Shown piece after piece: positions 17,542 through 26,922 of a DNA stretch of 64,000 bases. The stretch's first letter is position 1. Each line of letters begins with the position of its first letter. The notes beneath the pieces are model-generated. The model searched no databases. It saw only the letters and a program-made list of their open reading frames with translations, and was not told where the DNA came from. Origin of the DNA: Dictyobacter aurantiacus (lineage in GTDB: Bacteria > Chloroflexota > Ktedonobacteria > Ktedonobacterales > Ktedonobacteraceae); assembly GCF_003967515.1 (NCBI RefSeq), contig NZ_BIFQ01000001.1:992001-1056000 (forward strand), read 5' to 3'. The translations under genes were made by a program, and so were the position numbers.

Positions 17542-20481
17542 TTAGTGCTGGCGTGTTTTTCTATTATGCTTCTGTTGTTGTATCAGATCCTCACGCTCAC
17601 CCTCTCGTTGCATCAGATCCTCACGCTCGCCCTCTATTTCATCGCGGATCACCATCTCCAGCAGCTCGTTTTCTTCTTGCTCCTCCTTTGTAAGATCAGG
17701 AACGAGCACGGAGGACTCCTTCGTATCCGGCGCCGGCCCTCCCATGCGCGGGAACGTTTCTCGCTTCTTTCGCACGTCTTCCGCGCCTTCGTATTGGGCC
17801 TCACCCTCCTGAATAACCCTTTCCCGGTGCCTCTCGCGTGGTTTCTCTGACAGTGTGGGACGTGGCAGAGGTGGTGCAGGAGACTCCGAGGACGGTTCAG
17901 GCTCGGAGACCGGGGCCAGGCGAATGTTGCGCAACATAGCCTCGCTCAGGCGTTGATCAATCTCGGGGATGGGGTTGGTGTAGCGGACGCGACAGCGGGT
18001 ACGAATGCTCTCGGCCTGTATGCCATCAACGTGCGCTGGCGGGAGGAGCTTCAAGGAAAAGGTCGGCTGGCGGCGGCCTCCCGCCAGGACAGAGACATAG
18101 CAGGTGTTGATATCAAGATGGAGGATATCTTCCCGATCCACACCCAGTTCTGGTGCAAGGAATTCCGCGTCAGGTGCGGATAGATTGAAGGCCACAATTT
18201 GTCGAACATTCGCTTGCAGCGCTGGCCACACATAGGGACTGATCCTCTGCAAATAGTCAACCGACTGCGTAGCCATAAAGAAGCTCGCACCATATTTGTG
18301 CAGCTCTGACAGGGTGCGATAGTCCGCGCCCGCCACGCGCTGAAACTCGTTGATGATGATTGGCAAGCGCGGCGCCTCTCGATATCCCAGATATCCTTGA
18401 TCCTCCAGGATATTCTGAATCAGTCCCAGTAGCGTCGCGCCAATCATTGATGCCACATCGTTACCAACAACGCCTCTGGCTAGCTTGAACAGAATAATCT
18501 TGCGCTCTTTGATCATCTGCGGGATATGCAGTGTGGAGATACCCTGGCCCAGAATGCGCCGCGCTGCCTGATTCTCGAATTTTGCCACTTTGGCCGCGAT
18601 CGGATTGATGATGTCGCGCTGCTGCGCGGGGGATAAGGGCTCGTAGTATTCCCGCCACCAGCGATGCAGATAGTCGTCCTCTACCTCTTGCAAGAGGGCA
18701 TGGCAGAAATTCGCTCTGGTGAGCAAGGGCAGGATATCGAGCAGCGTATATTGCAGCATTGGCCCGTTTTGAGGATCACGCGCGACCAGCGCTTTGTTGG
18801 CCTCGAAAAGTGTGCGCAGGCTGATCTCGAAGGCGTTTTCCATGCGCGCATTCCAGCTCGCGGCCCAGATCTGTGCCAGCATCTTGAGCAGATCAGCAAT
18901 AAACTGGTCGCGCCGATAGCCCAGCGTGACATCCAGTGGATTCAGGCCGATCGAGGCAAGCTTGTCTGAAAGATCGATGAAGACAACATCCTCAGCTCGC
19001 GCGGCTGGTACATGTTGCAGCACATTCTCACAGAGATCTCCAAAGGGATCGATCAGCACCATGCCGCCGAGTTCCATAGCCTTCTGCGCGATATGCTCAA
19101 TAAAGGTGCTCTTCCCCTCTCCCGACTTGCCGACGATCAGGCTATGAAAGGTAAAAAATTCTGGCGTAAACGCGAAGGGGAGCCGATATCCGGCGTGCTC
19201 GGAATAGCCAATAGGCGGCAACCCCTGGCACTGACGCGTTACAGCCGGCGGGATCAGCAGGGTGCGCGAGCGGCGATGCTCAACCAGGGCGAGTTCCGGC
19301 AGGGCCTGTGGGTTAGGCATATGCCAGAGCGAGGCCAGCGCGTCCACACCAATCATATGACGCGATAATCTCAGCCCTTTCTGCCACTCCGCCTTTCCAG
19401 CCCAACGATTGATCAGCAGGCGTCGGGCAGCTCGCGCAGAGATCCGGCGCGGCACAAAAAACGCACCATCGGCCATATGAAATTGCCGGTAGGCGGCGAC
19501 CATGCGAATCAAGAGCGTCTTGCGTATCTGGGCCTGCGCCTTTTTGCTCATGGGATCATTCGCCGTCATCTCTGGTCCCATCACATACAGGCGCAGACGC
19601 GCACGATAGGCCATGCGCGACGTTTTCTGTGCCACAACCCGCGGATTGTACATTGAACGGCGTTTCCACCACGAGTCGACAACCATGCTGAGCACAATGA
19701 TCAGCCCTTCCACCAGCAGTGCTCCGCAAACCCAGAGTATAATCTGGCCTTGCTGCGAGGCTGGCACCTGGGAGCCACGCCCGATGCAGATCTGGACAAT
19801 CGATTTCAAGAACCAGGGCGGCATGGCTGGGCGCAGCAGTAGAAATAGGCCGATGAAGATGACAAGATGAATGAATAGGATGTTGCTGAAGCCTTCGCCC
19901 AGGATCGCAGTCAGCAATGTGCGCTCTTTGTTCCGGCGCTCCTGTGCCAGAGGACTTTCCAGGGCGCGGCGCATATTCCAGCGCGACCAGTTGGTGACGG
20001 CCGGCGTCAACGCGATCTGGGCGACGGCCCGTGTGTGCTCTGGCAGGTGACCCAACGCGGCTAGCAGACCAAGCAGCGGATCAGTGCCCTCTTTCTGCTC
20101 CTCCTGCCAACTGCGCAGCGGCAGATACGACGCGCTCCCGGCCTCCAGCTCAACAGCGGAAACAGCCTCTCCCGGATCCAACCGGAAAGGATCGTCATGG
20201 CTGCGCAACGGGCGTATTTCGCTCTGAGGATACTGGGCGCGCAGGAGCGCTTCGACATGATCCAGTGCGCTTTGAGAGGTCGCACGCACGATAAAACTGC
20301 GCCACTCCTGGGTGCCAGCCAGTTCCAGCGTGATCGGATGCTGCCGATCGAGCACCAGGCTCTGCATCGTGGCTTCGAGCGCGATAGCATGCTCTTTGTT
20401 TGAATGGAGCGGAGGAATAATGTGCAATGCAAATATGGATACGGGGTTCTGCCCATTCTCAAAATTCATCTCTTGTTTCAT
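17542..20481 (-). CDS. Type IV coupling protein-like membrane ATPase (TraD/HerA superfamily)
   Basis: The 979-aa protein has an N-terminal soluble domain, two membrane helices (about 195-215 and 245-268), and a RecA-like ATPase with Walker A VGKSGEGKST near 452. LIDPFGDL follows shortly after. The distal conserved block PIIINEFQRVAGADYRTL, then FMATQSVDYL, near 705-745, is typical of VirD4/TraG and DUF87 ATPases. The C-terminal tail is a charged Glu-rich coil with two near-identical EGEREDL units. No relaxase, VirB4 or pilus genes are visible nearby, so it may be an orphan, part of a dispersed conjugation system, or a DNA pump. No strong SD decides between the ATG at 20481 and 20469. Confidence 0.82.
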   Translation of the reverse strand: MKQEMNFENGQNPVSIFALHIIPPLHSNKEHAIALEATMQSLVLDRQHPITLELAGTQEWRSFIVRATSQSALDHVEALLRAQYPQSEIRPLRSHDDPFRLDPGEAVSAVELEAGSASYLPLRSWQEEQKEGTDPLLGLLAALGHLPEHTRAVAQIALTPAVTNWSRWNMRRALESPLAQERRNKERTLLTAILGEGFSNILFIHLVIFIGLFLLLRPAMPPWFLKSIVQICIGRGSQVPASQQGQIILWVCGALLVEGLIIVLSMVVDSWWKRRSMYNPRVVAQKTSRMAYRARLRLYVMGPEMTANDPMSKKAQAQIRKTLLIRMVAAYRQFHMADGAFFVPRRISARAARRLLINRWAGKAEWQKGLRLSRHMIGVDALASLWHMPNPQALPELALVEHRRSRTLLIPPAVTRQCQGLPPIGYSEHAGYRLPFAFTPEFFTFHSLIVGKSGEGKSTFIEHIAQKAMELGGMVLIDPFGDLCENVLQHVPAARAEDVVFIDLSDKLASIGLNPLDVTLGYRRDQFIADLLKMLAQIWAASWNARMENAFEISLRTLFEANKALVARDPQNGPMLQYTLLDILPLLTRANFCHALLQEVEDDYLHRWWREYYEPLSPAQQRDIINPIAAKVAKFENQAARRILGQGISTLHIPQMIKERKIILFKLARGVVGNDVASMIGATLLGLIQNILEDQGYLGYREAPRLPIIINEFQRVAGADYRTLSELHKYGASFFMATQSVDYLQRISPYVWPALQANVRQIVAFNLSAPDAEFLAPELGVDREDILHLDINTCYVSVLAGGRRQPTFSLKLLPPAHVDGIQAESIRTRCRVRYTNPIPEIDQRLSEAMLRNIRLAPVSEPEPSSESPAPPLPRPTLSEKPRERHRERVIQEGEAQYEGAEDVRKKRETFPRMGGPAPDTKESSVLVPDLTKEEQEENELLEMVIRDEIEGEREDLMQREGEREDLIQQQKHNRKTRQH

Positions 20482-20826
20482 GACTATCCATTTGAGCGGC
20501 GCGCTCGTCTACACGTAGATCGCGCTGCTCCTCCTTTCCTCATCCGCATAGGTCCCCTCTCGTCCTATTCGTCCATGTAAAACGCGATAGCCAGGTCATA
20601 CTGACATTCCCAGAGTGGATACAGCCAGGCAGGTTCACCAAAGCCGTAATTGTCCATTCATACAACACGAACGTGGTCATGACACCATTTCTATGATAAC
20701 AGCGCTCAAGGGGAACGAGCAGAGGGATATGGGGACAGTTTCATCATGCAACGGAGTTGCGCTTACCTTTCAGGATAGGGTGTAGCTGGTAACTATTCAG
20801 ATGGGTAGCATAGAGGAGGCCAGATT
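20482..20826. other. Intergenic region, no supported gene
   Basis: I see no convincing coding frame, RNA gene or strong palindrome. GGAGGAG in minus orientation (about 20532) lies too far from the coupling-protein start to be its ribosome-binding site. Confidence 0.5.
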
Positions 20827-21465
20827 TCACGAGCCTGGCTCCTTTTGCTCATGCAAGTGCGGCAAGTTTTGCTTAACATAATCCAGGTAGTTGGAAGCCG
20901 CCTCTGCAAACTTTGTAGGCTCCACACTACCTATGACATCATCGCAGTCCCAGATAGCAAATTGACGATGCACGACCTTTGTCAGCCTGGAAAGTTTTTC
21001 CTGCTGGCGCTCGTTGAGAATATTGAAGCTGCATACAAGCTCATGACGAACCTGTGCACCAACAAAATTCAATCGATTCTTTAAAGTCTCTATAGAACTT
21101 TTAGTAGCAGAGTCTGGTGAGTCTTTTATATGGCTTGACAGTTTTATCCCATCTTCTAGTATCGCTATATATGCATTCTTTTCTACAGGTGACATTTTTT
21201 CCAGAGCTGCACGGTTATATTCCGGCCTCGAATCTGGGAAGAAATCAGCAAATTTTAGCAAGAACTCCCTAGAAGCCTGTCTGGCTTTCTCGGGATTTGT
21301 GCCGTAGTGCATAGAAACGACATCCCGATGGTAGCTCTTCCATTCCTTCGAAATTTGTTCAATGCACTTAGTTATCTCCTTGTTACGACGGGAATTGGGC
21401 TCACCGCCAAGCTCTTTCTTAGCCTGGCTGATAATCTCATCTACTGTCTTCTTCAACTCACCCAT
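20827..21465 (-). CDS. Hypothetical helical protein
   Basis: The protein of about 212 aa is mostly helical and charged, with no membrane segment and no known motif. The ATG at 21465 follows GAAAGAG at good spacing; an ATG at 21489 would add eight residues. It overlaps the end of the upstream gene by 13 bases, consistent with translational coupling. Third gene of a small minus-strand operon. Its base composition is more AT-rich than that of the flanking signalling genes. Confidence 0.6.
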   Translation of the reverse strand: MGELKKTVDEIISQAKKELGGEPNSRRNKEITKCIEQISKEWKSYHRDVVSMHYGTNPEKARQASREFLLKFADFFPDSRPEYNRAALEKMSPVEKNAYIAILEDGIKLSSHIKDSPDSATKSSIETLKNRLNFVGAQVRHELVCSFNILNERQQEKLSRLTKVVHRQFAIWDCDDVIGSVEPTKFAEAASNYLDYVKQNLPHLHEQKEPGS

Positions 21466-21845
21466 GACTCTTTCAGATGATGGATACATCGATAGTTGCC
21501 TCTTCTTAGTTGACCATTTATGGTATCTGATCTCTCGCGTGCGCGTCCAGATTGAACTTCGCTTGAAGCCTGAACAATTTCAGATCCGGTTGAGACGTGA
21601 TCTCCCGATCCTGACCGAGCTTCTATTTTGTAAAGCCGTCTCCCGGTTGGTCGAGCTTCCCCTGAGTCACTTTTCTTTCCCATTCCAAATAATCGAGCCC
21701 ATCTGCCTCCTTTTCTAGGTTGGCTATTGGAGGTTTCTGTTGGCTGATTGCTCCACGCTAATACATTAGAAGATGAAAATCGCTGGCTCGAATCATTCAC
21801 GGGTTCCATGCGTTTCTGTTTCGTGACTTCTCGTGGTCCTGGCAT
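21453..21845 (-). CDS. Hypothetical hydrophilic protein
   Basis: The 130-aa protein is rich in Ser, Arg, Gly and Gln with an RWARLFGMGKK patch, and is probably disordered. The ATG at 21845 follows AAAGGGG, which lies in the end of the preceding reading frame, four bases after its TAA. It overlaps the next gene start by 13 bases. No family recognised. Confidence 0.5.
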   Translation of the reverse strand: MPGPREVTKQKRMEPVNDSSQRFSSSNVLAWSNQPTETSNSQPRKGGRWARLFGMGKKSDSGEARPTGRRLYKIEARSGSGDHVSTGSEIVQASSEVQSGRARERSDTINGQLRRGNYRCIHHLKESWVS

Positions 21846-21849
21846 ATAT

Positions 21850-22014
21850 TTACCCCTTTCCCATATCATATATCGTATCTATCGGCGTGCTCGTAGAGGA
21901 ACGCCAATGAACAAAAGCTAGCTTCTCATCGCACGAGAATGTGCTGTGCCAACCTCTTCTGATCGGAAAATTGATCATGAGGTTCTTCTGCCGCTTTAGT
22001 CTAAAATAGGCCAT
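21850..22014 (-). CDS. Small hypothetical protein (54 aa)
   Basis: The start at ATG 22014 is preceded by AAAGGGGA with normal spacing, and the stop lies four bases before the next ATG. The product is basic and aromatic (MAYFRLKRQK at its head) with no known motif. It is supported mainly by SD quality and tight packing with the two following genes. Confidence 0.4.
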   Translation of the reverse strand: MAYFRLKRQKNLMINFPIRRGWHSTFSCDEKLAFVHWRSSTSTPIDTIYDMGKG

Positions 22015-22293
22015 GCGTTTTCCCCTTTCAAGGGAATAATAGGGACACTCTCTCGATCCTCTCTCCAGCTTGAGTAACAGAGGCATCGACTACAGCTCGC
22101 ACCATTTCATTTATACTTACGAGTCATATAATAGAGGAGAATTACCAAAAACTGTCCCTACTTTCAACTCGCATAGAACCACTGTTCCGGTTAGACTAAT
22201 AGAGATGAACAATAGCAGGTTGGTGCAAACTTTGCATCTCATCCCATTGGCAGCTCGTAAAGGATATCATTTTTGCTCAGGGAGAGCGTATAC

Positions 22294-23034
22294 ATGTATA
22301 CTTTTAGCCTTGGAACATTACTCTACGTTGCAAGAATTCGCCAATTAAAGGGCACATTCCGTTCAGCAGTTTTTTATGGTTGTGGTGATTTTCATGACCC
22401 CTGTGTTGCAATTGTTACTGTACAATCGGGCGTTATGCTCTCTTGCAATATATATAACCGTTTTTCACAAATTATAGATATTACAGAGGGTATAATAGAT
22501 CTACTGTATCATACTATAGTAGAATGGTTCTTTGATGATGCAACCGATGAGCATATTCCATCCTTTAATTCTCCATCAACTCCATCTTCACCAGATTTGA
22601 GCCAATCTTCACCAATTCCTGGTTCGCAGATGGGGAATCCACAGCAGCCAAGAACATCACCACTCAAAGATATAGGGAATCCACAGCAGCCAAACCATTT
22701 TCCATCTGGCACATTTTCTTATTCGCCAGCCACGAAAAATCCATCCGGATCATTCGCGTTCCCGGTAGAACCTCATTCCTCTGTTCCACCGCACAACAAT
22801 AGGTCGCAGTCGGATGGTTTTCATAATCTGATCCCACATCGCATAAAAGCTGTTCCGCGGTCTGAAATTCTTCAATGGAAAGAAAATGTCAAAAGCATCT
22901 ATATGCGCATCAATGGGATCAATACTATTGCTCAAATAGCCAGTATGCTCTCTCTTCCAGTTTGGGATGATGTACGACACATACTGCTACAGCTAGAGAA
23001 AGATGGCCTGATAGTGTTGAAGAGGCCAGTATAA
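22294..23034 (+). CDS. Protein with a C-terminal winged-helix-like domain and a Pro/Ser/Asn linker
   Basis: The N-terminal 70 residues resemble the start of a DUF4388-type fold (LGTLLYVARIRQLKGTFRSA). A disordered Pro/Ser/Gln/Asn linker with a repeated GNPQQP motif follows. The last 65 residues (INTIAQIASMLSLPVWDDVRH, then LEKDGLIVL) form a winged-helix-like domain seen in bacterial PatA/roadblock neighbourhoods. The ATG at 22294 has AGGGAGA nine bases upstream; the TTG at 22273 is less likely. It precedes a Cache-type sensor gene by 62 bases, so a shared signalling role is inferred. Confidence 0.65.
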   Translation: MYTFSLGTLLYVARIRQLKGTFRSAVFYGCGDFHDPCVAIVTVQSGVMLSCNIYNRFSQIIDITEGIIDLLYHTIVEWFFDDATDEHIPSFNSPSTPSSPDLSQSSPIPGSQMGNPQQPRTSPLKDIGNPQQPNHFPSGTFSYSPATKNPSGSFAFPVEPHSSVPPHNNRSQSDGFHNLIPHRIKAVPRSEILQWKENVKSIYMRINGINTIAQIASMLSLPVWDDVRHILLQLEKDGLIVLKRPV

Positions 23035-23096
23035 CAGAAAGAATCCACATTCTTCCTTCATCAAAATCACTCGTGTATTTTTAGGAGTTCGTACTT

Positions 23097-24632
23097 ATGG
23101 CAACCACACACAAAAAGTTTCGCTGGTCATCAACTTCGATCGTGATTACCCTCGCTTTTGTTCTCGCAATCATTGTTCCATTCATTGCTATACTCAGCTA
23201 TACTTATGCCTACTCACGGCCTGCTTTAATCAATGATTCGGAACAGCGCTTACAGAATGATGCGCAAACTCGTGTTCAATTAATTGATACGTATATTAAT
23301 GAGCGGATACTCGACATTGAGACACTGGCTCAGGTTTCCAGTGTACAAACTTTTGTTATTGAGCCTCCACAGCCAACTGCCGCTTACAAAGATGATGCAA
23401 CACATGCTGAATATGCGCTGATCGCTGGTATTTTTCGTGATAAAGATTATCAGACCTGGACATTATTCAATACGAAAGGGAATATGCTACTCTCCTACCC
23501 TGTGGCACCTGCTAAGCGTGGCAATACCTTTATCCCCACCGAGGTACAGAGCGTCATGCGTGGTCAAACAATAATCTCGCCTGTTTATTATAACCCGCAG
23601 TTAAACGAGGCAACAATTGATCTGTACTCCCCCATCACTGCCCCAACCGCTCAACCGGGTAAGCCAGGGCCAATCATTGGTTGCATTCGCGCAACACTAA
23701 GCTTAAATCATATTTGGAACGATATTATTCAGCCCGATAAAGGTAGTAATGGTTCAGGCAGTACCGCCTTTATATTAGATGCAAATGGTGTGCGTATCGC
23801 AGATGCCAGTAAACAGAATATATTTACAACCGTTCAGCCTCTAAACAGTACGCTCGTGAATACTATTGCGCACGAGCGGCGTTATGGCACAAGCAGTTTG
23901 CCAAAGGTACAGGCGAACGCTGATATTGCTCATGTGCTCAATACTGTTACCAAGACCTCATCGGTAATGCTACAAACACAACCCACGGGCACAAATGAGC
24001 CGTATCAGGTGGTTGCACTGGAAACAAAAAACCCGTTTCTGCACTGGTATTATTTCGTACTCAGTCCCGTCAGTACCCTGACCAGCGTGGCTAATCAGCA
24101 ATTGCTCGCTACTCTTGGCATTGCACTGTTAGAGGCGCTTGTTGTTGGTATTATTGCCCTCTTCGCTCGTCAGAGTCTCGTTCGTCCGATTCTTAACGCC
24201 GTTGATCATCTCAGAAGTAACAGCTCTATGCTGGGTTTGCTCGCGCAAAAACAGCAACAGGCAGCTGAAGAACAGATGTTTGTCATTGGCTCTTCACAAG
24301 AGAGACTTCAATCAGTTCAATATTACACTGATGCAACAAAAATAGCTATTCAACGTTTAAATACTATCTCAACACAATTATCTGCGAAATGGGAACAGCA
24401 TGATGAGCGAACAGTAGAAAATGCCATTCAGCAACTGTATGCAATTATCCACTACCTGGAAAATGCATCAAAATATCAGGATAATAGCAATCGAAAGCTG
24501 TCAGATGTACTCAATTCCGCGACCTTGACCAACGAGATATTGCATTCAGGTTCTATCTCTGCATCAGAGGCTGCGGAACAGGCTCAGATGATTGTGATGC
24601 AGTTGCTCTCGATTATTGGTAAGGCGAATTGA
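23097..24632 (+). CDS. Membrane sensor with a Cache-like extracytoplasmic domain
   Basis: The 511-aa protein has a membrane helix at 12-36, an extracytoplasmic region to about 335 and a second helix at about 337-357. The outer region has dCache-type features: an N-terminal long helix with RVQLIDTYINERILDIE, then TLFNTKGNMLLSYPV. After helix 2 comes a short HAMP-position segment and a 140-residue coiled coil, with no kinase, MCP or cyclase domain. TTAGGAG at 23081-23087 is the ribosome-binding site. The signal is probably passed to a separate partner, perhaps the preceding gene product. Confidence 0.8.
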   Translation: MATTHKKFRWSSTSIVITLAFVLAIIVPFIAILSYTYAYSRPALINDSEQRLQNDAQTRVQLIDTYINERILDIETLAQVSSVQTFVIEPPQPTAAYKDDATHAEYALIAGIFRDKDYQTWTLFNTKGNMLLSYPVAPAKRGNTFIPTEVQSVMRGQTIISPVYYNPQLNEATIDLYSPITAPTAQPGKPGPIIGCIRATLSLNHIWNDIIQPDKGSNGSGSTAFILDANGVRIADASKQNIFTTVQPLNSTLVNTIAHERRYGTSSLPKVQANADIAHVLNTVTKTSSVMLQTQPTGTNEPYQVVALETKNPFLHWYYFVLSPVSTLTSVANQQLLATLGIALLEALVVGIIALFARQSLVRPILNAVDHLRSNSSMLGLLAQKQQQAAEEQMFVIGSSQERLQSVQYYTDATKIAIQRLNTISTQLSAKWEQHDERTVENAIQQLYAIIHYLENASKYQDNSNRKLSDVLNSATLTNEILHSGSISASEAAEQAQMIVMQLLSIIGKAN

Positions 24633-24678
24633 TGCCTTTGGCTCAGGGGTAAGATCGGCCCGATTAGGAAGATTATTC

Positions 24679-24741
24679 GGATGTTCTGGTGTAGTGCCAG
24701 TCGTGTGCGCCGCGTACGGCTGGCACCACACCAGAACATCC
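24679..24741. repeat. Imperfect 28-bp hairpin, relative of the one at 1727
   Basis: The arms pair over about 28 bases with four mismatches around a short loop. The core GTGCCAGTCGTGTGCG is shared with the hairpin at 1727-1787. It sits between the convergent stops of the sensor gene and the secreted-protein gene, so a terminator role or a palindromic mobile sequence are both possible. Confidence 0.7.
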
Positions 24742-24759
24742 AATGGTGCACGGGACGAT

Positions 24760-25746
24760 TCAGGGTCCCTCCAGGACGCAACCTTGTCTTTGATTATCCC
24801 ACTCCTCCTGGATCAGATAGAGATTTCCATGCCAGGTGACGTTCCCAGCGATTTGTAGATCGATAGTTGCGGGTGGCAAGGGACATTTATCAGCCATCTC
24901 ATTCCCATTCTGGTCGGACCAGCCAATGAGATAGGGATCGGATACCGCTTCCATCAGTTCATGAGATGCTATTCCCATGGCGATATCGGAGATATGGTCA
25001 TGGTTGGGTGATTGTGGTGCATCCACGCACTGCTCCTGGCCGTTAGCATAGGGATAGTAGACATCGGCAATGGGAGAACCATGCTGGAGATTCTGTTCGT
25101 CGGACCGGTCCCCGAGATATCCGTGCGCACCACAACCGTTACTCACGATAGGAAATAGGAAGAAGAGGTTGTGAGCAGTATGGTAATCCCAGCCATTGCT
25201 GGTGGCGACCTTGATGATTTCCTTATGAAGATATGCGCCCCAATCAGAACCGATTGACGTGCGGAAGGCGTCTGGAAATGGAGTCGTCCGGTCCGTTTTG
25301 ATGCCTGAAAGGTGAACGCCCGTTGGGGCGCGTCCTTGAGCATCGGTGTATTGCAGCATATTCGCGTACAGAGGACTGCTGCCAACGTCCTGGAAGAATC
25401 TGGTCAGAAGATAGATGTATTGCGGGGTTGGTTCCTGATACTGAGGATCGATCCAGAAAATGAGGTAGACGTTGGCGATGTTATCAATCACGGGACCACC
25501 ATGATAGATCAAGTTCGTATTGTGATGAGCATCGATGGCGGAATCGACGCGAGGCGGCGGGTTGTAGGTTGGCCAGTCCGCTTTTGTTATAGTGGTGGTG
25601 TGTGTTGGACTGATTGTTGACCCTCCTGGTGTCGTCTGACTGCCAGTTGTGAAGGTTATATTCGTACGACAGAAGACACAGGTTGAAAGCGCAAGGACAA
25701 GCAATACGATACTACCTGATATTGAGCAGGACAGGATTTTTTTCAT
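24760..25746 (-). CDS. Secreted protein with an HExxE motif (EXORDIUM/PHI-1-like)
   Basis: The 328-aa protein has a Lys-rich start and a hydrophobic signal segment (residues 5-24) followed by a Thr/Ser-rich spacer. The mature part contains IASHELMEAVSDPYL near 258, followed by GNEMADKC. This combination matches secreted proteins related to plant phosphate-induced protein 1 (PF04674), where HExxE with a downstream Asp/Glu suggests a metal site. Four or more cysteines in the mature part could form disulfides. AGAGAGG is well spaced for ATG 25746 and too close for 25755. Enzymatic activity is not established for the family. Confidence 0.65.
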   Translation of the reverse strand: MKKILSCSISGSIVLLVLALSTCVFCRTNITFTTGSQTTPGGSTISPTHTTTITKADWPTYNPPPRVDSAIDAHHNTNLIYHGGPVIDNIANVYLIFWIDPQYQEPTPQYIYLLTRFFQDVGSSPLYANMLQYTDAQGRAPTGVHLSGIKTDRTTPFPDAFRTSIGSDWGAYLHKEIIKVATSNGWDYHTAHNLFFLFPIVSNGCGAHGYLGDRSDEQNLQHGSPIADVYYPYANGQEQCVDAPQSPNHDHISDIAMGIASHELMEAVSDPYLIGWSDQNGNEMADKCPLPPATIDLQIAGNVTWHGNLYLIQEEWDNQRQGCVLEGP

Positions 25747-25755
25747 CCCTGGCAT

Positions 25756-26132
25756 TCCTCTCTAAGCTGATATGTATATAGTGTGTATTGTGCTAGTTGC
25801 TCAGATACATGTTGCGGTCTCCGAAGTATGTCATAGAGAGGTGACCGATAAGATCGGTGTATATCATATCCAACGATCTATCGCTTCTCAAGGAGAATAG
25901 GGGAACAATGCTCAGTTCTCTCTCAACAAGATACTCGCTAAACGCATTATGCCCGGTAGCGCACGTTTCTTCCTCGACTCTACGAAAACGAGGGGAGTCC
26001 ATTATCTGGTCGCGCATCCCGTGGGATTGGGGACCATTTGGCTCCCTCTTTGCTTATCGACAACAACAGGCGCACTCCTGACCCTATCTCTGAGTCATTT
26101 CCAATCTCATAGCCTGTAATTGGTTCTCATGT
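25756..26132. other. Intergenic region, no supported gene
   Basis: Two 74-codon frames run on opposite strands over the same bases, but neither has a good start signal or motif. I see no gene. The sequence between 25755 and the start of the hydrophilic protein pair is AT-rich. Confidence 0.45.
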
Positions 26133-26909
26133 CTAGTATGGTTCCAACGCGCGATTCACGAATCGCGCGAATCTGTTTGTCCCGGTTGGATGTTGACCTC
26201 CCAAGCGCTCTTGAAATTCCCATACCTGTGCTTGTGCTTTATCCATTTCTGCTCTTAATGAATTTGTATCTGGTTTCTTTAATTCTTCTCTTAATTTATC
26301 CAGTTCTGCTCTTAATTCCCTTATATCTTTTTTGTTTGCAACTCGTCTATCATCGAATTTACGACCGACATAACGTGCGAATTTTCCAATGTTAGTTCCA
26401 GCTTCCTCGACAGACTCTTTAGCAGATCTGTAGATCTCCTTTAAACCTTTCCATGTGGATCTTCCAGCATCTCGAAAATGTCGACCTGCGCTCTGTCGCT
26501 TATCGCCTGATTCTTCTTTTTCCTTACCCTGATCATTAGATGCTTCTGATGATTCTGCTTTCTTCTTTTCTGCGTCTGCTAGCATAAAATTTGCTTTTTG
26601 ACCCTCAGAAAATCCCGCATATCGAGGATCGCCCAAGTGACTATCGCCCGATTTTTCTTTTTCCTTACCCCGATCATTAGACGCTTCTGATGGTTCTCCA
26701 CCATTCTCTGCTGGGTTTGTTGGCTTAAGAAATTTTTGTAGCTCCGGAGAAGATCCAAAAACTTCGTTTACGTTTTTATCCTCAAACTCAAATGTAAGCT
26801 TAAGAAAATCAGTATTTTTATGAGCATCCTTCGCTTCTCCTGATGGGTTAAGATGTTCTGTTGATGACCCAAGATGTTCTGTAAACCTGGATTTCACTTC
26901 TTTGACCAT
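26133..26909 (-). CDS. Hydrophilic protein with internal Glu/Lys duplication
   Basis: The 258-aa protein is highly charged. A SEASND-(R/Q)-GKEKE segment occurs twice, about 57 residues apart, and a coiled coil (DIRELRAELDKLREELKK) lies near 200. No membrane segment or catalytic motif is visible. The gene begins 13 bases after the previous one on the same strand, and both are AT-rich relative to the window. A CGCGCGATTC palindrome at 26148-26169 lies inside its 3' end. Function unknown. Confidence 0.55.
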   Translation of the reverse strand: MVKEVKSRFTEHLGSSTEHLNPSGEAKDAHKNTDFLKLTFEFEDKNVNEVFGSSPELQKFLKPTNPAENGGEPSEASNDRGKEKEKSGDSHLGDPRYAGFSEGQKANFMLADAEKKKAESSEASNDQGKEKEESGDKRQSAGRHFRDAGRSTWKGLKEIYRSAKESVEEAGTNIGKFARYVGRKFDDRRVANKKDIRELRAELDKLREELKKPDTNSLRAEMDKAQAQVWEFQERLGGQHPTGTNRFARFVNRALEPY

Positions 26910-26922
26910 AGTACAGACTCCT

